DNA of 64,000 nt from Ruegeria halocynthiae (GCF_000743705.1 NZ_JQEZ01000003.1:124014-188013), one strand, 5' to 3'. Counted from the first letter of the stretch, positions 45,272-54,320 are shown. Notes: a model not told the origin generated them from the sequence alone. Numbers and translations are program-made.

Positions 45272-45652
45272 ATGTCTGAACGATATGATCAAGGGATGAA
45301 AATGCGCCGCAAGGTCTTGGGGGATGAACATGTCGACCGCGCCGAAGCGAGCAAGACGGATTTTGACGCGCCGTTTCAAACCCTGATAACCGAAGGGGCC
45401 TGGGGGTCTGTCTGGGCCGGTGACGGTATCAGCCTGCGCGAACGCTCGATGCTGACCCTGGCCTTGCTGGCCGCGACGGGTAATTTCGAAGAGATCCCGA
45501 TGCATATCCGTGCCACAGCCCGGACAGGGGCCAGCAAACAGGATGTGCTTGAGGCGTTTCAGCATGTGGCCATCTATGCCGGTGTCCCACGGGCCAATCA
45601 TGCGTTGAAGCTTGCCAAACAGACCTATGCCGAAATGGAAGACCAAGACTGA
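45272..45652 (+). CDS. pcaC: 4-Carboxymuconolactone decarboxylase
   Basis: 126 aa, the usual length of PcaC. Begins with a basic helix, MRRKVLGDEHVDRAEASKTD, followed by EGAWGSVWAGDG and the catalytic-region block LREMSMLTLALLA-like (here RERSMLTLALLA) and IPMHIRATARTGAS. It converts 4-carboxymuconolactone to 3-oxoadipate enol-lactone. Lies between pobA and pcaHG. Confidence 0.93.
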   Translation: MSERYDQGMKMRRKVLGDEHVDRAEASKTDFDAPFQTLITEGAWGSVWAGDGISLRERSMLTLALLAATGNFEEIPMHIRATARTGASKQDVLEAFQHVAIYAGVPRANHALKLAKQTYAEMEDQD

Positions 45653-45698
45653 CAGCCGGGAGCAACCAAGCGTTGCCAACGTCTGAGAGGAGCCAATG

Positions 45699-46427
45699 AT
45701 GCCAAAGCCAGGTAAATTTTATCAGCGCGACCGCGAATGGCACCCGCCTGCATTGACGCGGGACTACAAGACGTCGGTTACGCGCGCGCCGCAATATTCC
45801 CCGATCAGTCTGGAGAACTCGGCATCAGAACTCACCGGGCCTGTGTTCGGGCAAAACGATATCGACCCAATTGATAACGACCTGATCCGGAATTACGCCC
45901 AGCCCGGCGAGATGCCGATTGGGGAACGCATCATCGTGCACGGCAAGGTTCTGGATGAAAATGCTCGACCGGTTCCAAATACGCTGGTCGAGGTTTGGCA
46001 GGCCAATGCGGGCGGGCGGTATCGGCACAAGAAAGACACCTATATTGCGCCGATTGATCCCAACTTTGGCGGGTGTGGCCGCACAATGACCGATGATGAC
46101 GGGTATTATTACTTTCGAACCGTCAAACCGGGTGCCTATCCCTGGCGCAACTGGATCAACAGCTGGCGGCCCGGGCATATCCATATCTCGGTTTTTGGCA
46201 CTGGCTTTGCGCAGCGCCTGATCACCCAGTTGTATTTTGAGGGCGATCCGCTGATCGCTAAATGTCCGATTGTGAACACGATCCCCGATCCCCGGGCTAT
46301 TGAACAGCTGACTGCGCGGCTCGACCTCAACGCCTCCATTCCGCTGGATACGATTGCCTATAAGTTCGACATTGTCCTTCGGGGGCGTCGTTCAACCTTG
46401 TTCGAAAACCGGCTGGAGGGGAACTGA
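45699..46427 (+). CDS. pcaH: Protocatechuate 3,4-dioxygenase beta subunit
   Basis: 242 aa. All four Fe(III) ligands are in place: Tyr in GGRYRHKKD, Tyr in PGAYPWRN and the two His of RPGHIHIS. Intradiol fold motif [20 protein letters not shown]. Tandem ATGATG at 45696/45699; the second is better spaced from AGGAG. Opens the ring of protocatechuate between the hydroxyls, giving 3-carboxy-cis,cis-muconate. It overlaps pcaG by one base. Confidence 0.95.
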   Translation: MPKPGKFYQRDREWHPPALTRDYKTSVTRAPQYSPISLENSASELTGPVFGQNDIDPIDNDLIRNYAQPGEMPIGERIIVHGKVLDENARPVPNTLVEVWQANAGGRYRHKKDTYIAPIDPNFGGCGRTMTDDDGYYYFRTVKPGAYPWRNWINSWRPGHIHISVFGTGFAQRLITQLYFEGDPLIAKCPIVNTIPDPRAIEQLTARLDLNASIPLDTIAYKFDIVLRGRRSTLFENRLEGN

Positions 46428-47047
46428 TGCCGCAAGAACTGGACTATCTCAAAGAGACCCCTTCGCAAACAGCAGGTCCTTACGTCCATATCGGGCTGGC
46501 CCCGGGTGCTGCGGGGTTCGATATCTACCGTCAGGAGCTGGGCCATGACATCGCCGGTCCCAACGCAGCCGGGGACCGCATCCGCGTCGAGGGGATCGTG
46601 ATTGATGGCACCGGCAGCCCGGTCAAGGATGTCTTGTTGGAAGTGTGGCAAGCGAATGCCGCAGGGATTTATGCGCATCCTGAACATCCGGGCGAGGTCG
46701 AAGACGGCTTTCGCGGCTGGGGCCGTGTCATCACGGATTTTGAAACCGGGGAATGGGCCTTTGAAACGATAAAGCCGGGCCCTGTCATGGGGCGTGATGG
46801 CCGGATGATGGCACCGCATATTAATCTTTGGATCGTTGCACGGGGCATCAATCTGGGCCTCAACACGCGGCTGTATTTCGAAGACGAGGCCGATGCGAAT
46901 GCCAGGGACCCGGTGATGAACCTGATCGAATGGGAACGCCGCCGGAAAACCCTGATAGCGACACGTTCAGATAGCGGTGGACAACAAGTCTATCGGTTCG
47001 ACATTCGGCTTCAGGGCGAGGACGAAACTGTCTTTTTCGACATCTGA
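46427..47047 (+). CDS. pcaG: Protocatechuate 3,4-dioxygenase alpha subunit
   Basis: 206 aa, structural partner of PcaH: LKETPSQTAGPYVHIGLAPG at the N-terminus, GTGSPVKDVLLEVWQANAAG, GWGRVITDFETGEWAFETIK, and the C-terminal FDIRLQGEDETVFFDI. It lacks the iron-ligand set of PcaH, as usual. The ATG overlaps the pcaH stop (TGATG). Confidence 0.95.
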   Translation: MPQELDYLKETPSQTAGPYVHIGLAPGAAGFDIYRQELGHDIAGPNAAGDRIRVEGIVIDGTGSPVKDVLLEVWQANAAGIYAHPEHPGEVEDGFRGWGRVITDFETGEWAFETIKPGPVMGRDGRMMAPHINLWIVARGINLGLNTRLYFEDEADANARDPVMNLIEWERRRKTLIATRSDSGGQQVYRFDIRLQGEDETVFFDI

Positions 47048-47086
47048 AGTTGAACGAAACCCGGCTTGTATTGCGAGACTGAGACC

Positions 47087-47926
47087 ATGAGAAAACCTTG
47101 CATTATCTGTGTTGCGATCACCGGATCGCTGCCCACCAAGGCCAATAATCCCGCTGTCCCCATCACGGTTTCAGAGCAGATCGAAAGCACGCACGAGGCC
47201 TTTGAGGCCGGGGCCACCATCGCCCATTGCCATGTGCGAAATGATGATGAAACACCCTCGTCCGATCCCGGCAGGTTTGCGCGCCTTCTGGACGGGCTGC
47301 GATCCCATTGCCCCGGCATGATCGTGCAATTGTCGACCGGCGGGCGGTCCGGCGCGGGCCGCGAACGCGGGGGTATGCTGCCGCTGGCACCGGATATGGC
47401 ATCGCTGTCCGTAGGCTCGAACAACTTCCCGACCCGCGTGTATGAAAATCCGCCCGATCTGGTGGATTGGCTGGCTTCGGAAATGCGGGTTTATGGCGTG
47501 AAACCGGAAATCGAGGTTTTCGATCTGAGCCATATCCATCAGGCCGCCCGTATGAACAGCGACGGGCGGATCGCGGGTAAGCTGTATGTTCAGTTTGTCA
47601 TGGGCGTGAAAAACGCCATGCCGGTGGATCGGGACGTGTTCGATTATTACGTCAAAACCGTTCAGCGCCTGAGCCCCGATGCCGAATGGTGCGCCGCCGG
47701 GATCGGTCCGCATCAGCTTACGTTGAATGAATGGTGCGTCGCGACCGGCGGCCATTGCCGCACCGGGCTTGAGGATAACGTCCGCCTGGACCGCAACACG
47801 CTGGCCCCCTCAAACGCGGCGTTGGTCGAGCGGGTTACCGCGCTGTGTGATCAATATGAACGCCCTGTCGCCAACTGGCGGCAGGCACGTGAAATTCTCG
47901 GGTTGCCTCTGGCAATCACAGCCTGA
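47087..47926 (+). CDS. BKACE (beta-keto acid cleavage enzyme, DUF849) family protein
   Basis: 279 aa TIM-barrel. Family landmarks: CVAITGSLPTKANNPAVPIT, GATIAHCHVRNDDE (metal His-x-His), VQLSTGGRSG, SLSVGSNNFPTRVYEN and WCAAGIGPHQL. BKACE enzymes use Zn2+ and acetyl-CoA to cleave beta-keto acids into acetoacetate plus an acyl-CoA; some accept 3-oxoadipate. Its place between pcaG and pcaB suggests it cleaves 3-oxoadipate to succinyl-CoA and acetoacetate, bypassing PcaIJ/PcaF. Start at the ATG 47087; the longer open frame has a TTG start. Confidence 0.85.
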   Translation: MRKPCIICVAITGSLPTKANNPAVPITVSEQIESTHEAFEAGATIAHCHVRNDDETPSSDPGRFARLLDGLRSHCPGMIVQLSTGGRSGAGRERGGMLPLAPDMASLSVGSNNFPTRVYENPPDLVDWLASEMRVYGVKPEIEVFDLSHIHQAARMNSDGRIAGKLYVQFVMGVKNAMPVDRDVFDYYVKTVQRLSPDAEWCAAGIGPHQLTLNEWCVATGGHCRTGLEDNVRLDRNTLAPSNAALVERVTALCDQYERPVANWRQAREILGLPLAITA

Positions 47927-48029
47927 TCCGGCAATCCGGGCCGCGCTTTGATTAGGTCGTGGGCCAGTCTGCGGATGTGATATAGAACTCAAAACGCCCA
48001 AATCGTCCGGGCGAATTAAAGGCAAGAGC

Positions 48030-49343
48030 ATGGTCAGAAATTTCCTTACAGAACCCGTGTTTGGCGATCCGGAACTTGAGGCACTGTTCAGCAGCCCGGC
48101 CCTCGCGCGGGCGCATGCAGACGTGGAAGCGGCGCTGGCGCGCGCGCAGGCCGGGTTGGGGATCATCCCGGATGAGGCTGCGACGGCAATTACCCTCGCC
48201 GCTGAACGCCTGGAGTTTCCGCCTGGTGCTCTGGCTCAGGGCGTGGCTGACACTGGTATTCCGGTCCCCGCGCTTGTCAAACTGGTGCGTGCGGAGGTCG
48301 GGGAACCGCACGCCGATTGGGTCCATTGGGGGGCGACCAGCCAGGATATTATCGACAACGCCATGACGCTATGCTCGCGCGCCGCGCTGCGCGTTTTGAG
48401 TGACCGCTTGTCCCAGTTGATCGGTGCGTTGTCGGACCAAAGCGCCAAACACGCTGACACGGTCATGGCGGCCCGCACGCGGGGGCAGTTGGCAACACCA
48501 ACGACATTTGGATTGCGGATCGCGCAATGGGCGCAGCCCCTGATCGGATCAGAATCCGAGATTGAGGCTGTCAGCAAACATGCGTTTCGGGTGCAGTTTG
48601 GCGGTGCTTCGGGCAATCAGAGCGCAATTGCGCCGCACGGGCCGGATATTGCGGATCGTCTGGCGGCTCAGCTTGATCTGCCGCCAAGCCCGCCGTGGCA
48701 CACGGACAGAACCGGAATTCGCGCTCTTTCAAACTGGTTGGTCGATGTCGCCATAGCGCTTGGCAAAATCGCCACGGACCTCATCTTGCTGTCACGCGGA
48801 GAGGTTGCTGAGGCCTTTGGCGGGTTGGGCGGCGGCTCTTCTACGATGCCGCATAAATCCAATCCGGTGACGGCCGAGGCCGTAGTCGCGCTGTCACGGA
48901 TGGCAGTGATCTATGGCTCGGGGTTGACCGATACCGGCATTCACAGCGAAGAGCGGGATGGCCCGCATTGGACGCTAGAATGGAAACTGTTGCCCGATTT
49001 GTTCATCTGCTGCGGGCGCGCGCTGTCGCAAAGCCAAGTGTTGATCCAGACTCTGTCGGTGAACAAAAACACGATGGCTCAGCGCATAGAAAGCGCCCCG
49101 GAAATAATGGCCGAAGCGGCGGTATTTGCACTGGCAGAACGTCTAGGGCGGCAGAAGGCTGCGCAAGTTGTGGCGCAAGCTTTATCGCAGCCTGACCCCT
49201 TGCCGATGGCACTTGGTGCGGTAGCGCCGGATGTGGATTGGGCGCAGGTGCTTGACCCGAATAAGGTGATCGAGGCATCGCAGCGCGTTGCCGACGGTGT
49301 CTTTGCCCGCAGACGGAATTCCGACACAGACCACAAGTCGTAA
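48030..49343 (+). CDS. pcaB: 3-Carboxy-cis,cis-muconate cycloisomerase
   Basis: 437 aa, fumarase/aspartase superfamily. Conserved regions: HWGATSQDIIDNAMTL, RTRGQLATPTTFGLRIAQW and the signature loop GGGSSTMPHKSNPV. It lactonises 3-carboxy-cis,cis-muconate, the product of PcaHG, to 4-carboxymuconolactone for PcaC. Last gene of the pob/pca unit; a bidirectional hairpin follows. No pcaD or pcaQ is seen in the window. Confidence 0.94.
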   Translation: MVRNFLTEPVFGDPELEALFSSPALARAHADVEAALARAQAGLGIIPDEAATAITLAAERLEFPPGALAQGVADTGIPVPALVKLVRAEVGEPHADWVHWGATSQDIIDNAMTLCSRAALRVLSDRLSQLIGALSDQSAKHADTVMAARTRGQLATPTTFGLRIAQWAQPLIGSESEIEAVSKHAFRVQFGGASGNQSAIAPHGPDIADRLAAQLDLPPSPPWHTDRTGIRALSNWLVDVAIALGKIATDLILLSRGEVAEAFGGLGGGSSTMPHKSNPVTAEAVVALSRMAVIYGSGLTDTGIHSEERDGPHWTLEWKLLPDLFICCGRALSQSQVLIQTLSVNKNTMAQRIESAPEIMAEAAVFALAERLGRQKAAQVVAQALSQPDPLPMALGAVAPDVDWAQVLDPNKVIEASQRVADGVFARRRNSDTDHKS

Positions 49344-49350
49344 ATGAGCT

Positions 49351-49369
49351 GAACCCCAGGCCGGGGTTC
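49351..49369. terminator. Bidirectional hairpin between pcaB and the FadJ-like gene
   Basis: GAACCCC-AGGCC-GGGGTTC, 7-bp perfect stem with a 5-nt loop in the 29-bp gap between convergent genes. It can end transcription from both sides. Confidence 0.6.
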
Positions 49370-49372
49370 GCC

Positions 49373-51445
49373 TTACTTCTTACCTGAAAAGTGCTGCGCG
49401 AAAGAGGTTCCTGTTTGGGCACAATCTCTTATGGCCTGTCTCGGCGACCACACAAGCGCGTCCTCTTTTGCCAGCTTTTCCAACGTGGCCAGAATATTCT
49501 TGGCCCCGATCTGGTCTGCATAATGCATCAGGCCACCACGCCAACGCGGGAAACCATAGCCAAACACTGTCACCAGATCGATGTCACTTGCAGAGGCGGC
49601 GATGCCTTCCTCCAGAATGCCGACGGCTTCGTTGATCATCGCGCACATCAACCGCTCGCGGATTTCAGACGGTGAATATTCACGGCGGGTGATTTTTGCG
49701 AAATGCGCCTCTTCAATGGCCAGATCCGCGACGATGGGGTCTTCGACCTTACCCGCGCCGCCGGGATATCGATACCACCCTGCCCCGGTCTTTTTGCCCA
49801 GTTTCCCAAGCTCGACCATTCTGTCGGCGATTTTGATATATCGCCGGTTTGGATCGCGCGTGGCGTCCAGACGGCGGCGATTGGCATGGGCGATGTCCAG
49901 ACCGGATAAATCCTGAGTCTCATACGGCCCCATTGCATAACCGAACTCGACCATCGCCTCATCGATCTCCCATGGGGTCGATCCCTCCAGAAGAACGGTA
50001 TCCGCAACCTCGCGGTAATGGGCCAGAATTCGATTGCCGATAAAGCCGTCGCAAACGCCCGACAAGACAGGCACTTTCTTCAGATGTTTGGCCAAGGCGA
50101 ACCCTGTGGCAAGGGCGCGGTCGCTGGTCCTTTCGCCCTGAACGATCTCAAGCAGTTTCATGATATGTGCGGGCGCAAAGAAATGCAGTCCGACAACCCG
50201 CGACGGATCATCCAGTGTTGCGGCGATTTCATTGACATCCAGATAGGAAGTATTGGTCGCCAGAACCGCGTTTTTTGGCAAATGCTTTTGCAATGCGGTG
50301 AACACGGATTTCTTGACATCCATGCTTTCGAAGGCGGCCTCAACCGCAAGTGTTGCATCGCTGGCGCTGGCGTAATCAAAAGACACGTCAAGCCGCTGGC
50401 GACGGTCCGTCGCCCCGCCATCGGAAATCAGGCCGCGTTTAAGACTGGCCGCAATGATCCGCTCAACGTTGTCCTGCGCGCGCGCTGTGGCTTCGGCATC
50501 GGTTTCCAGCAATGTAACCCGCAGACCGGCATTCAGAAAGGCGTAGGCGATGCCCGCCCCCATCGTTCCGCCGCCAACGACGGCGACATGATCGAACGCG
50601 CCCGGGTCTGCCGTCAGGGAACGAGGGACCCGCGCCCCGCGTTCCGCAAAAAAAATGTGCCGCAGGGCCCGGGCCTGTTCACCCTGCCGAAGTTCTACGA
50701 AAGCCGCCCTCTCTTGCGCCATCCCATCCGGTAGATCTGTCGTGGTCGACAGGGTCACAAGATCAATGGCGCGCGCGGGTGCAATTTGATTGGTGGATTT
50801 ACTGCGTACCAAAGTTCGCGCCTGTTCTACAGCAGTTTCATTTGGTTTGGGCCGTTCGAGGTTGCCGACCCGCGGCGACAGTTCGATCGTACCAAGATCC
50901 AGATGGTGTGCCGTCTCAACCGGATCATCTGCCCGACCATCGATCAGGCCCAGTTCCTCGGCGCGTTCGGCACTGACGGGTTTGCCGGTAGAGATCAGAT
51001 CAAGCGCCGCTTTCAGCCCGATCAAACGTGGCAGCCGTTGTGTGCCACCGGCCCCCGGCACTACGCCCAGCGTTACCTCGGGTAGGCCGATCTGTACCCC
51101 CGGTTTTGCAATGCGATAACGGCAGGTCAGCGCCAATTCGCAACCACCCCCCAGGGCGACGCCTGTGATCGCCGCAACCCACGGCACGTCGCAGGCTTCG
51201 ATCCGGTTCAAAACGTCGGGTAAATGAGGCGCGACGGGGGGTGCATCGAACTCTCTGGCATCCGCTCCGGCAGCAAAAGCGCGGTCCAGCCCGTGCAGGA
51301 CAATGCGCGACAACCCGTCTTGTGCCTCGGCCCATTCCACCGCATCAATCAGGCCTTTCCGGGTATCCAGACCTATTGCATTCACCGGTGGGTTATTCAG
51401 CTTTACAAAGCCCACGGCACCTTCGCGCCAGACATCCACACTCAT
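49373..51445 (-). CDS. Fused enoyl-CoA hydratase / 3-hydroxyacyl-CoA dehydrogenase (FadJ/FadB-like)
   Basis: 690 aa. Residues ~1-180 are a crotonase domain (GVALGGGCELALTCRYRI, LPEVTLGVVPGAGGTQRLPRL). From about 285 a Rossmann fold follows (VAVVGGGTMGAGIAYAFL), then HFFAPAHIMKLLEIV and VGIGNR-like segments and a C-terminal dehydrogenase domain (YGFPRWRGGLMHYAD). Full-length multifunctional beta-oxidation alpha subunit. It lies next to boxR with a BoxR-type site upstream, so it probably acts on the dicarboxylic acyl-CoA chain left by the box pathway. No thiolase gene is adjacent. Confidence 0.9.
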   Translation of the reverse strand: MSVDVWREGAVGFVKLNNPPVNAIGLDTRKGLIDAVEWAEAQDGLSRIVLHGLDRAFAAGADAREFDAPPVAPHLPDVLNRIEACDVPWVAAITGVALGGGCELALTCRYRIAKPGVQIGLPEVTLGVVPGAGGTQRLPRLIGLKAALDLISTGKPVSAERAEELGLIDGRADDPVETAHHLDLGTIELSPRVGNLERPKPNETAVEQARTLVRSKSTNQIAPARAIDLVTLSTTTDLPDGMAQERAAFVELRQGEQARALRHIFFAERGARVPRSLTADPGAFDHVAVVGGGTMGAGIAYAFLNAGLRVTLLETDAEATARAQDNVERIIAASLKRGLISDGGATDRRQRLDVSFDYASASDATLAVEAAFESMDVKKSVFTALQKHLPKNAVLATNTSYLDVNEIAATLDDPSRVVGLHFFAPAHIMKLLEIVQGERTSDRALATGFALAKHLKKVPVLSGVCDGFIGNRILAHYREVADTVLLEGSTPWEIDEAMVEFGYAMGPYETQDLSGLDIAHANRRRLDATRDPNRRYIKIADRMVELGKLGKKTGAGWYRYPGGAGKVEDPIVADLAIEEAHFAKITRREYSPSEIRERLMCAMINEAVGILEEGIAASASDIDLVTVFGYGFPRWRGGLMHYADQIGAKNILATLEKLAKEDALVWSPRQAIRDCAQTGTSFAQHFSGKK

Positions 51446-51477
51446 AGGAATCTCCTTTTGCGGTATAGTGCATACTG

Positions 51478-51491
51478 TGCGCTATTGTGCA
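51478..51491 (-). promoter_or_regulatory. BoxR-type site before the FadJ-like gene
   Basis: TGCG-CTATTG-TGCA, 33 bp upstream of the start codon at 51445; two more TGCA tetramers lie next to it (51469 and 51493). Confidence 0.55.
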
Positions 51492-51506
51492 ATGCAGTGG
51501 GCCGCT

Positions 51507-52427
51507 TCAGGACTCAAAAAACCTTTGCAACTCCAACGTGGAGATCAGATCGTCCAGAGAATACTCGAGCGAGTGATTAGATGTATCCACCATCACGTCT
51601 GCCCGGGCATACAGCGCCTCGCGGCTGGTCAGGATGGATTTCAACTGCTCCATCGCGTCGGCATTGCCTTCCATCGGACGTTCATCCCCCTGCGCCCGCA
51701 CGCGGTCCATATGTTCCTGTGGTGAGGCTTTGAGCCAAACGGTGTGAAACCGGGACAACAGTTTGTTGTAAGTCTCTGGCTCGGACACGATACCGCCCGC
51801 CACCGCCAGGATCACCCGGTCGTAGTTCTCGGTAACGCGGTCCAGCGAGCTGGCCTCAAGCCGGCGATACCCTTCCTGACCATAAAGCGCCAAAATCTCG
51901 TCCATCGGCATGCCGCCATACAGCGCAATTTCCTTGTTTAGTTCAAGAAACGGGATATCCAGCTTTTCTGCGGCCAGCTTGCCCAAAGTCGATTTTCCAG
52001 CCCCGCGCAGCCCGATCAGACAGACACGTTCGGCCCGCCCGGATTCGTGGGGTGCAGGGCCAAGGGCACGCAACACCAGTTCGCGGGTCTTTTTGTCAGC
52101 GCTTGAAAACAGTTCTGCAACACGCAGGCTGGTTGAATTCCAGGGGTCATTCTCGCCCACGAACCATTCGATCTTGTGATCAAGTGAATGGGCGACACGC
52201 AGCAATAGACCGATTGAGATGTTACCGGTTCCAGCCTCAAGCTGCGCCAGATACCGCTGAGACACGCCGGAGCTTTCGGACAGAATGCGGCGGGAAATCC
52301 CCTTGCGCTCGCGCGCGCTGCGCACCCGCTCACCGACCTGCACCATCAATTCCGATATGGTGCGCTCCATCTCGGATTCCGTGTCGATCTCTGTCGCAAC
52401 CCCACCGAATGTCGTGATCTCGGCCAT
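51507..52427 (-). CDS. boxR: Benzoyl-CoA-responsive regulator (HTH plus shikimate-kinase-like domain)
   Basis: 306 aa. N-terminal XRE-type helix-turn-helix (GERVRSARERKGISRRILSE, SGVSQRYLAQLEAGTGNIS) joined to a shikimate-kinase-like domain with P-loop GLRGAGKSTLG and DEILALYGQEGYRRLE. This fusion is diagnostic of the BzdR/BoxR family, in which benzoyl-CoA binding to the kinase-like domain releases repression. Start uncertain: ATG 52427 has no well-spaced RBS, and an upstream TTG at 52442 is open. It is flanked by box genes, and six TGCA-N6-type sites occur in the box promoter gaps. Confidence 0.93.
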   Translation of the reverse strand: MAEITTFGGVATEIDTESEMERTISELMVQVGERVRSARERKGISRRILSESSGVSQRYLAQLEAGTGNISIGLLLRVAHSLDHKIEWFVGENDPWNSTSLRVAELFSSADKKTRELVLRALGPAPHESGRAERVCLIGLRGAGKSTLGKLAAEKLDIPFLELNKEIALYGGMPMDEILALYGQEGYRRLEASSLDRVTENYDRVILAVAGGIVSEPETYNKLLSRFHTVWLKASPQEHMDRVRAQGDERPMEGNADAMEQLKSILTSREALYARADVMVDTSNHSLEYSLDDLISTLELQRFFES

Positions 52428-52445
52428 TTCCTGTAATCCCAATCA

Positions 52446-52459
52446 TGTATAATAATGCA
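52446..52459 (-). promoter_or_regulatory. BoxR-type site before boxR
   Basis: TGTA-TAATAA-TGCA, 19 bp upstream of the boxR start, one mismatch from TGCA-N6-TGCA. Placed for autoregulation. Confidence 0.5.
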
Positions 52460-52491
52460 TAATACTTTCTGTATATGAAAAAGGGAAATGC

Positions 52492-52938
52492 TTATGTGCC
52501 TAACTCTGCGGCATGTTCCAAAAATGGTTGAAGGAGACCTTTTATATCATCAGGCGGGGCGCGTTTGTTGAAGACGTCGGCGACAACAAAAACGCTTAAG
52601 GTTTGCGCTGAGAAGCATATCCTGCCGTCTTGTTCCCCATCAACGCGAAACCCGATGGAGCTTTGGCCGAGATTGCTGGGCCAGACATGACATATCAGCC
52701 TGTGGCGCGGGGTGACCGGGGCCTTGAAATCCATTTCCAGCCGGACAAACGGCGTTCCGATGTTGCGGTCCAGTTCAAGTTGGTACCAGCCCTGACCCAG
52801 ATGTTCTTCCCACCAGGCGTTGATCGCGTCGAGTACAAAGCCCGGCAAGCGACCGGTATAGGCAATCTTTGCCGGATCGCAGTCGCCCCAGGTCACCCGA
52901 ATGACATGTTCATAGGCTGACCCCGGCCGGGAAGGCAT
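52492..52938 (-). CDS. 4-Hydroxybenzoyl-CoA-thioesterase-family acyl-CoA thioesterase
   Basis: 148 aa hotdog-fold enzyme. The N-terminal VTWGDCDPAKIAYTGRLPGF carries the catalytic Asp of the 4HBT family. The start at 52938 is one base after the boxA stop; an open extension to 53022 would overlap boxA by 83 nt and has no obvious RBS. It probably hydrolyses benzoyl-CoA or a related dead-end thioester to free CoA. Distal gene of the boxC-boxB-small protein-boxA run. Confidence 0.82.
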   Translation of the reverse strand: MPSRPGSAYEHVIRVTWGDCDPAKIAYTGRLPGFVLDAINAWWEEHLGQGWYQLELDRNIGTPFVRLEMDFKAPVTPRHRLICHVWPSNLGQSSIGFRVDGEQDGRICFSAQTLSVFVVADVFNKRAPPDDIKGLLQPFLEHAAELGT

Positions 52939-52939
52939 C

Positions 52940-54130
52940 TCAGTAGGTTTCAACGTGATATCGCCCCTCTTCACGCATCGTATTGCGCAGCTCATCCCAG
53001 TTCTGGCCAATCTCTTCGGCAATGCGGGTAAACGTGGCCTCGACCCCGCCCTCCATATCCCGCAGCCCGCAGATGTATACGTGCGTGTTCTTGTCCCGCA
53101 GCATGTCCGCGACCGAGGCTTTCTCGGTCCACATCCGGTCCTGAACGTATTCCTTTGGCTGACCCTCTTGCCTGCTGAACACCAGATGCCGTTCCAGCAG
53201 GGTTGTCGGAACCTTCTTCAATGGCCCGAAGTAAGGCAGGCTTTCCGGTGATCTGGCACCAAAGAACATGGTCATTCCGCCATGAACTGTTCCTGCCTTG
53301 CGATGGCGACGCATCGTAAATGCACGCATCGGGGCAGACCCAGTTCCGGTACAGATCATCATGATCCGGGCGTCCGGGTCGTCAGGCAGCAGGAAGGTCG
53401 CCCCAAACGGGCCGGTCACATGTACGGTGTCGCCTTTTTGAAGATCGCAAACAAAGTTCGAGCACAGGCCTTTGTCCTCGCGCTTGACCGTCAGCGAAAC
53501 GTTGTTGTAGCCGGGCCGCTCGCCATCGCGCGGGCTTGAGACGGAATAGAGCCGCGGCAAATGCGCGTTTCCATCGGCATCGGTTCCAGGCGGTATGATC
53601 CCGATTGACTGCCCTTCCAAAACGGGCATCGGATGGCCCTGAAAATCAAGGATGATGTGGCGCACGTCACTATCGGCGCCCTCATCTGTAAGACGGTAGT
53701 TGCCCTGAACCACAGCTTCGATCGGTTTGCTCAGGCTATAGAGGTTGATGGTCGGTTTAGGCGCAGACACAGGAGCCTTTGACTTGCCCCCGGCCCCTTT
53801 ATGCGCCTCTGCCAGCAGGGCGGCCACGGTTTCATCCAGCGCCTCAAGGCCGGTTTCCGCCTCATCCCCTCCCAGATCCTCCTGTTCCGGCAGTTCCGAC
53901 CATGAGAATTGCTCCTCCATACTGTAGGCGTCGTTGACCACGCGCCATTCATCAATGGATCCGGTTGGGCAGACCGGAATACAGTCCATGCAGAAGTTAC
54001 AGAGCTCGGCATTGACGACCACGTTGTTGTCATCGTGGTCGATGGCGTTCTCGGGGCACGTCATCTCGCAGGTGTAACAGCGGATGCAGATTTCAGGATC
54101 GATCAAATGCTGCTTCAGGGGCTTGTTCAT
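52940..54130 (-). CDS. boxA: Benzoyl-CoA 2,3-epoxidase reductase subunit
   Basis: 396 aa. The N-terminus has two 4Fe-4S motifs (CIRCYTCEMTCPENAID and CNFCMDCIPVCPTGSID). After a linker rich in Glu/Ala comes a ferredoxin-NADP reductase module with FAD/NADPH segments RLYSVSSPRDGERPGYNNVS and MICTGTGSAPMRAF. It feeds electrons from NADPH to the di-iron oxygenase BoxB. AAAGGACC precedes the ATG. The Cys-rich 54-aa gene lies 25 nt upstream. Confidence 0.95.
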   Translation of the reverse strand: MNKPLKQHLIDPEICIRCYTCEMTCPENAIDHDDNNVVVNAELCNFCMDCIPVCPTGSIDEWRVVNDAYSMEEQFSWSELPEQEDLGGDEAETGLEALDETVAALLAEAHKGAGGKSKAPVSAPKPTINLYSLSKPIEAVVQGNYRLTDEGADSDVRHIILDFQGHPMPVLEGQSIGIIPPGTDADGNAHLPRLYSVSSPRDGERPGYNNVSLTVKREDKGLCSNFVCDLQKGDTVHVTGPFGATFLLPDDPDARIMMICTGTGSAPMRAFTMRRHRKAGTVHGGMTMFFGARSPESLPYFGPLKKVPTTLLERHLVFSRQEGQPKEYVQDRMWTEKASVADMLRDKNTHVYICGLRDMEGGVEATFTRIAEEIGQNWDELRNTMREEGRYHVETY

Positions 54131-54155
54131 TTTTCGGTCCTTTCGACTGCTAGGT

Positions 54156-54320
54156 TCAGGTTTTGCGCAAAATGACAGCCGGGGTCATCAGGGCCTCGAT
54201 CAGCGCGCGACAAGGGCCATCGCACCCGCGACAGCCGAGGCAAAAATCTTTCATTTCGGCGATGTTCCGGGGCAGCGGTACGTTTTGCGCCCGGTATCCG
54301 ACAATGCGGTCGACTTGCAT
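54156..54320 (-). CDS. 54-aa Cys-rich protein with a CxxCxxCxxxC motif
   Basis: 54 aa, start ATG 54320 preceded by GGAGGATCAGGAT (strong RBS). The sequence MKDFCLGCRGCDGPCRAL places Cys at 27, 30, 33 and 37: C-x2-C-x2-C-x3-C, the spacing of a [4Fe-4S] ferredoxin half. No signal or membrane segment; basic overall. It lies between boxB and boxA with gaps of 25 and 64 nt, inside the epoxidase gene run. Inference: a small electron-transfer or cluster-delivery partner of BoxAB. No named family is recognised. Confidence 0.75.
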   Translation of the reverse strand: MQVDRIVGYRAQNVPLPRNIAEMKDFCLGCRGCDGPCRALIEALMTPAVILRKT

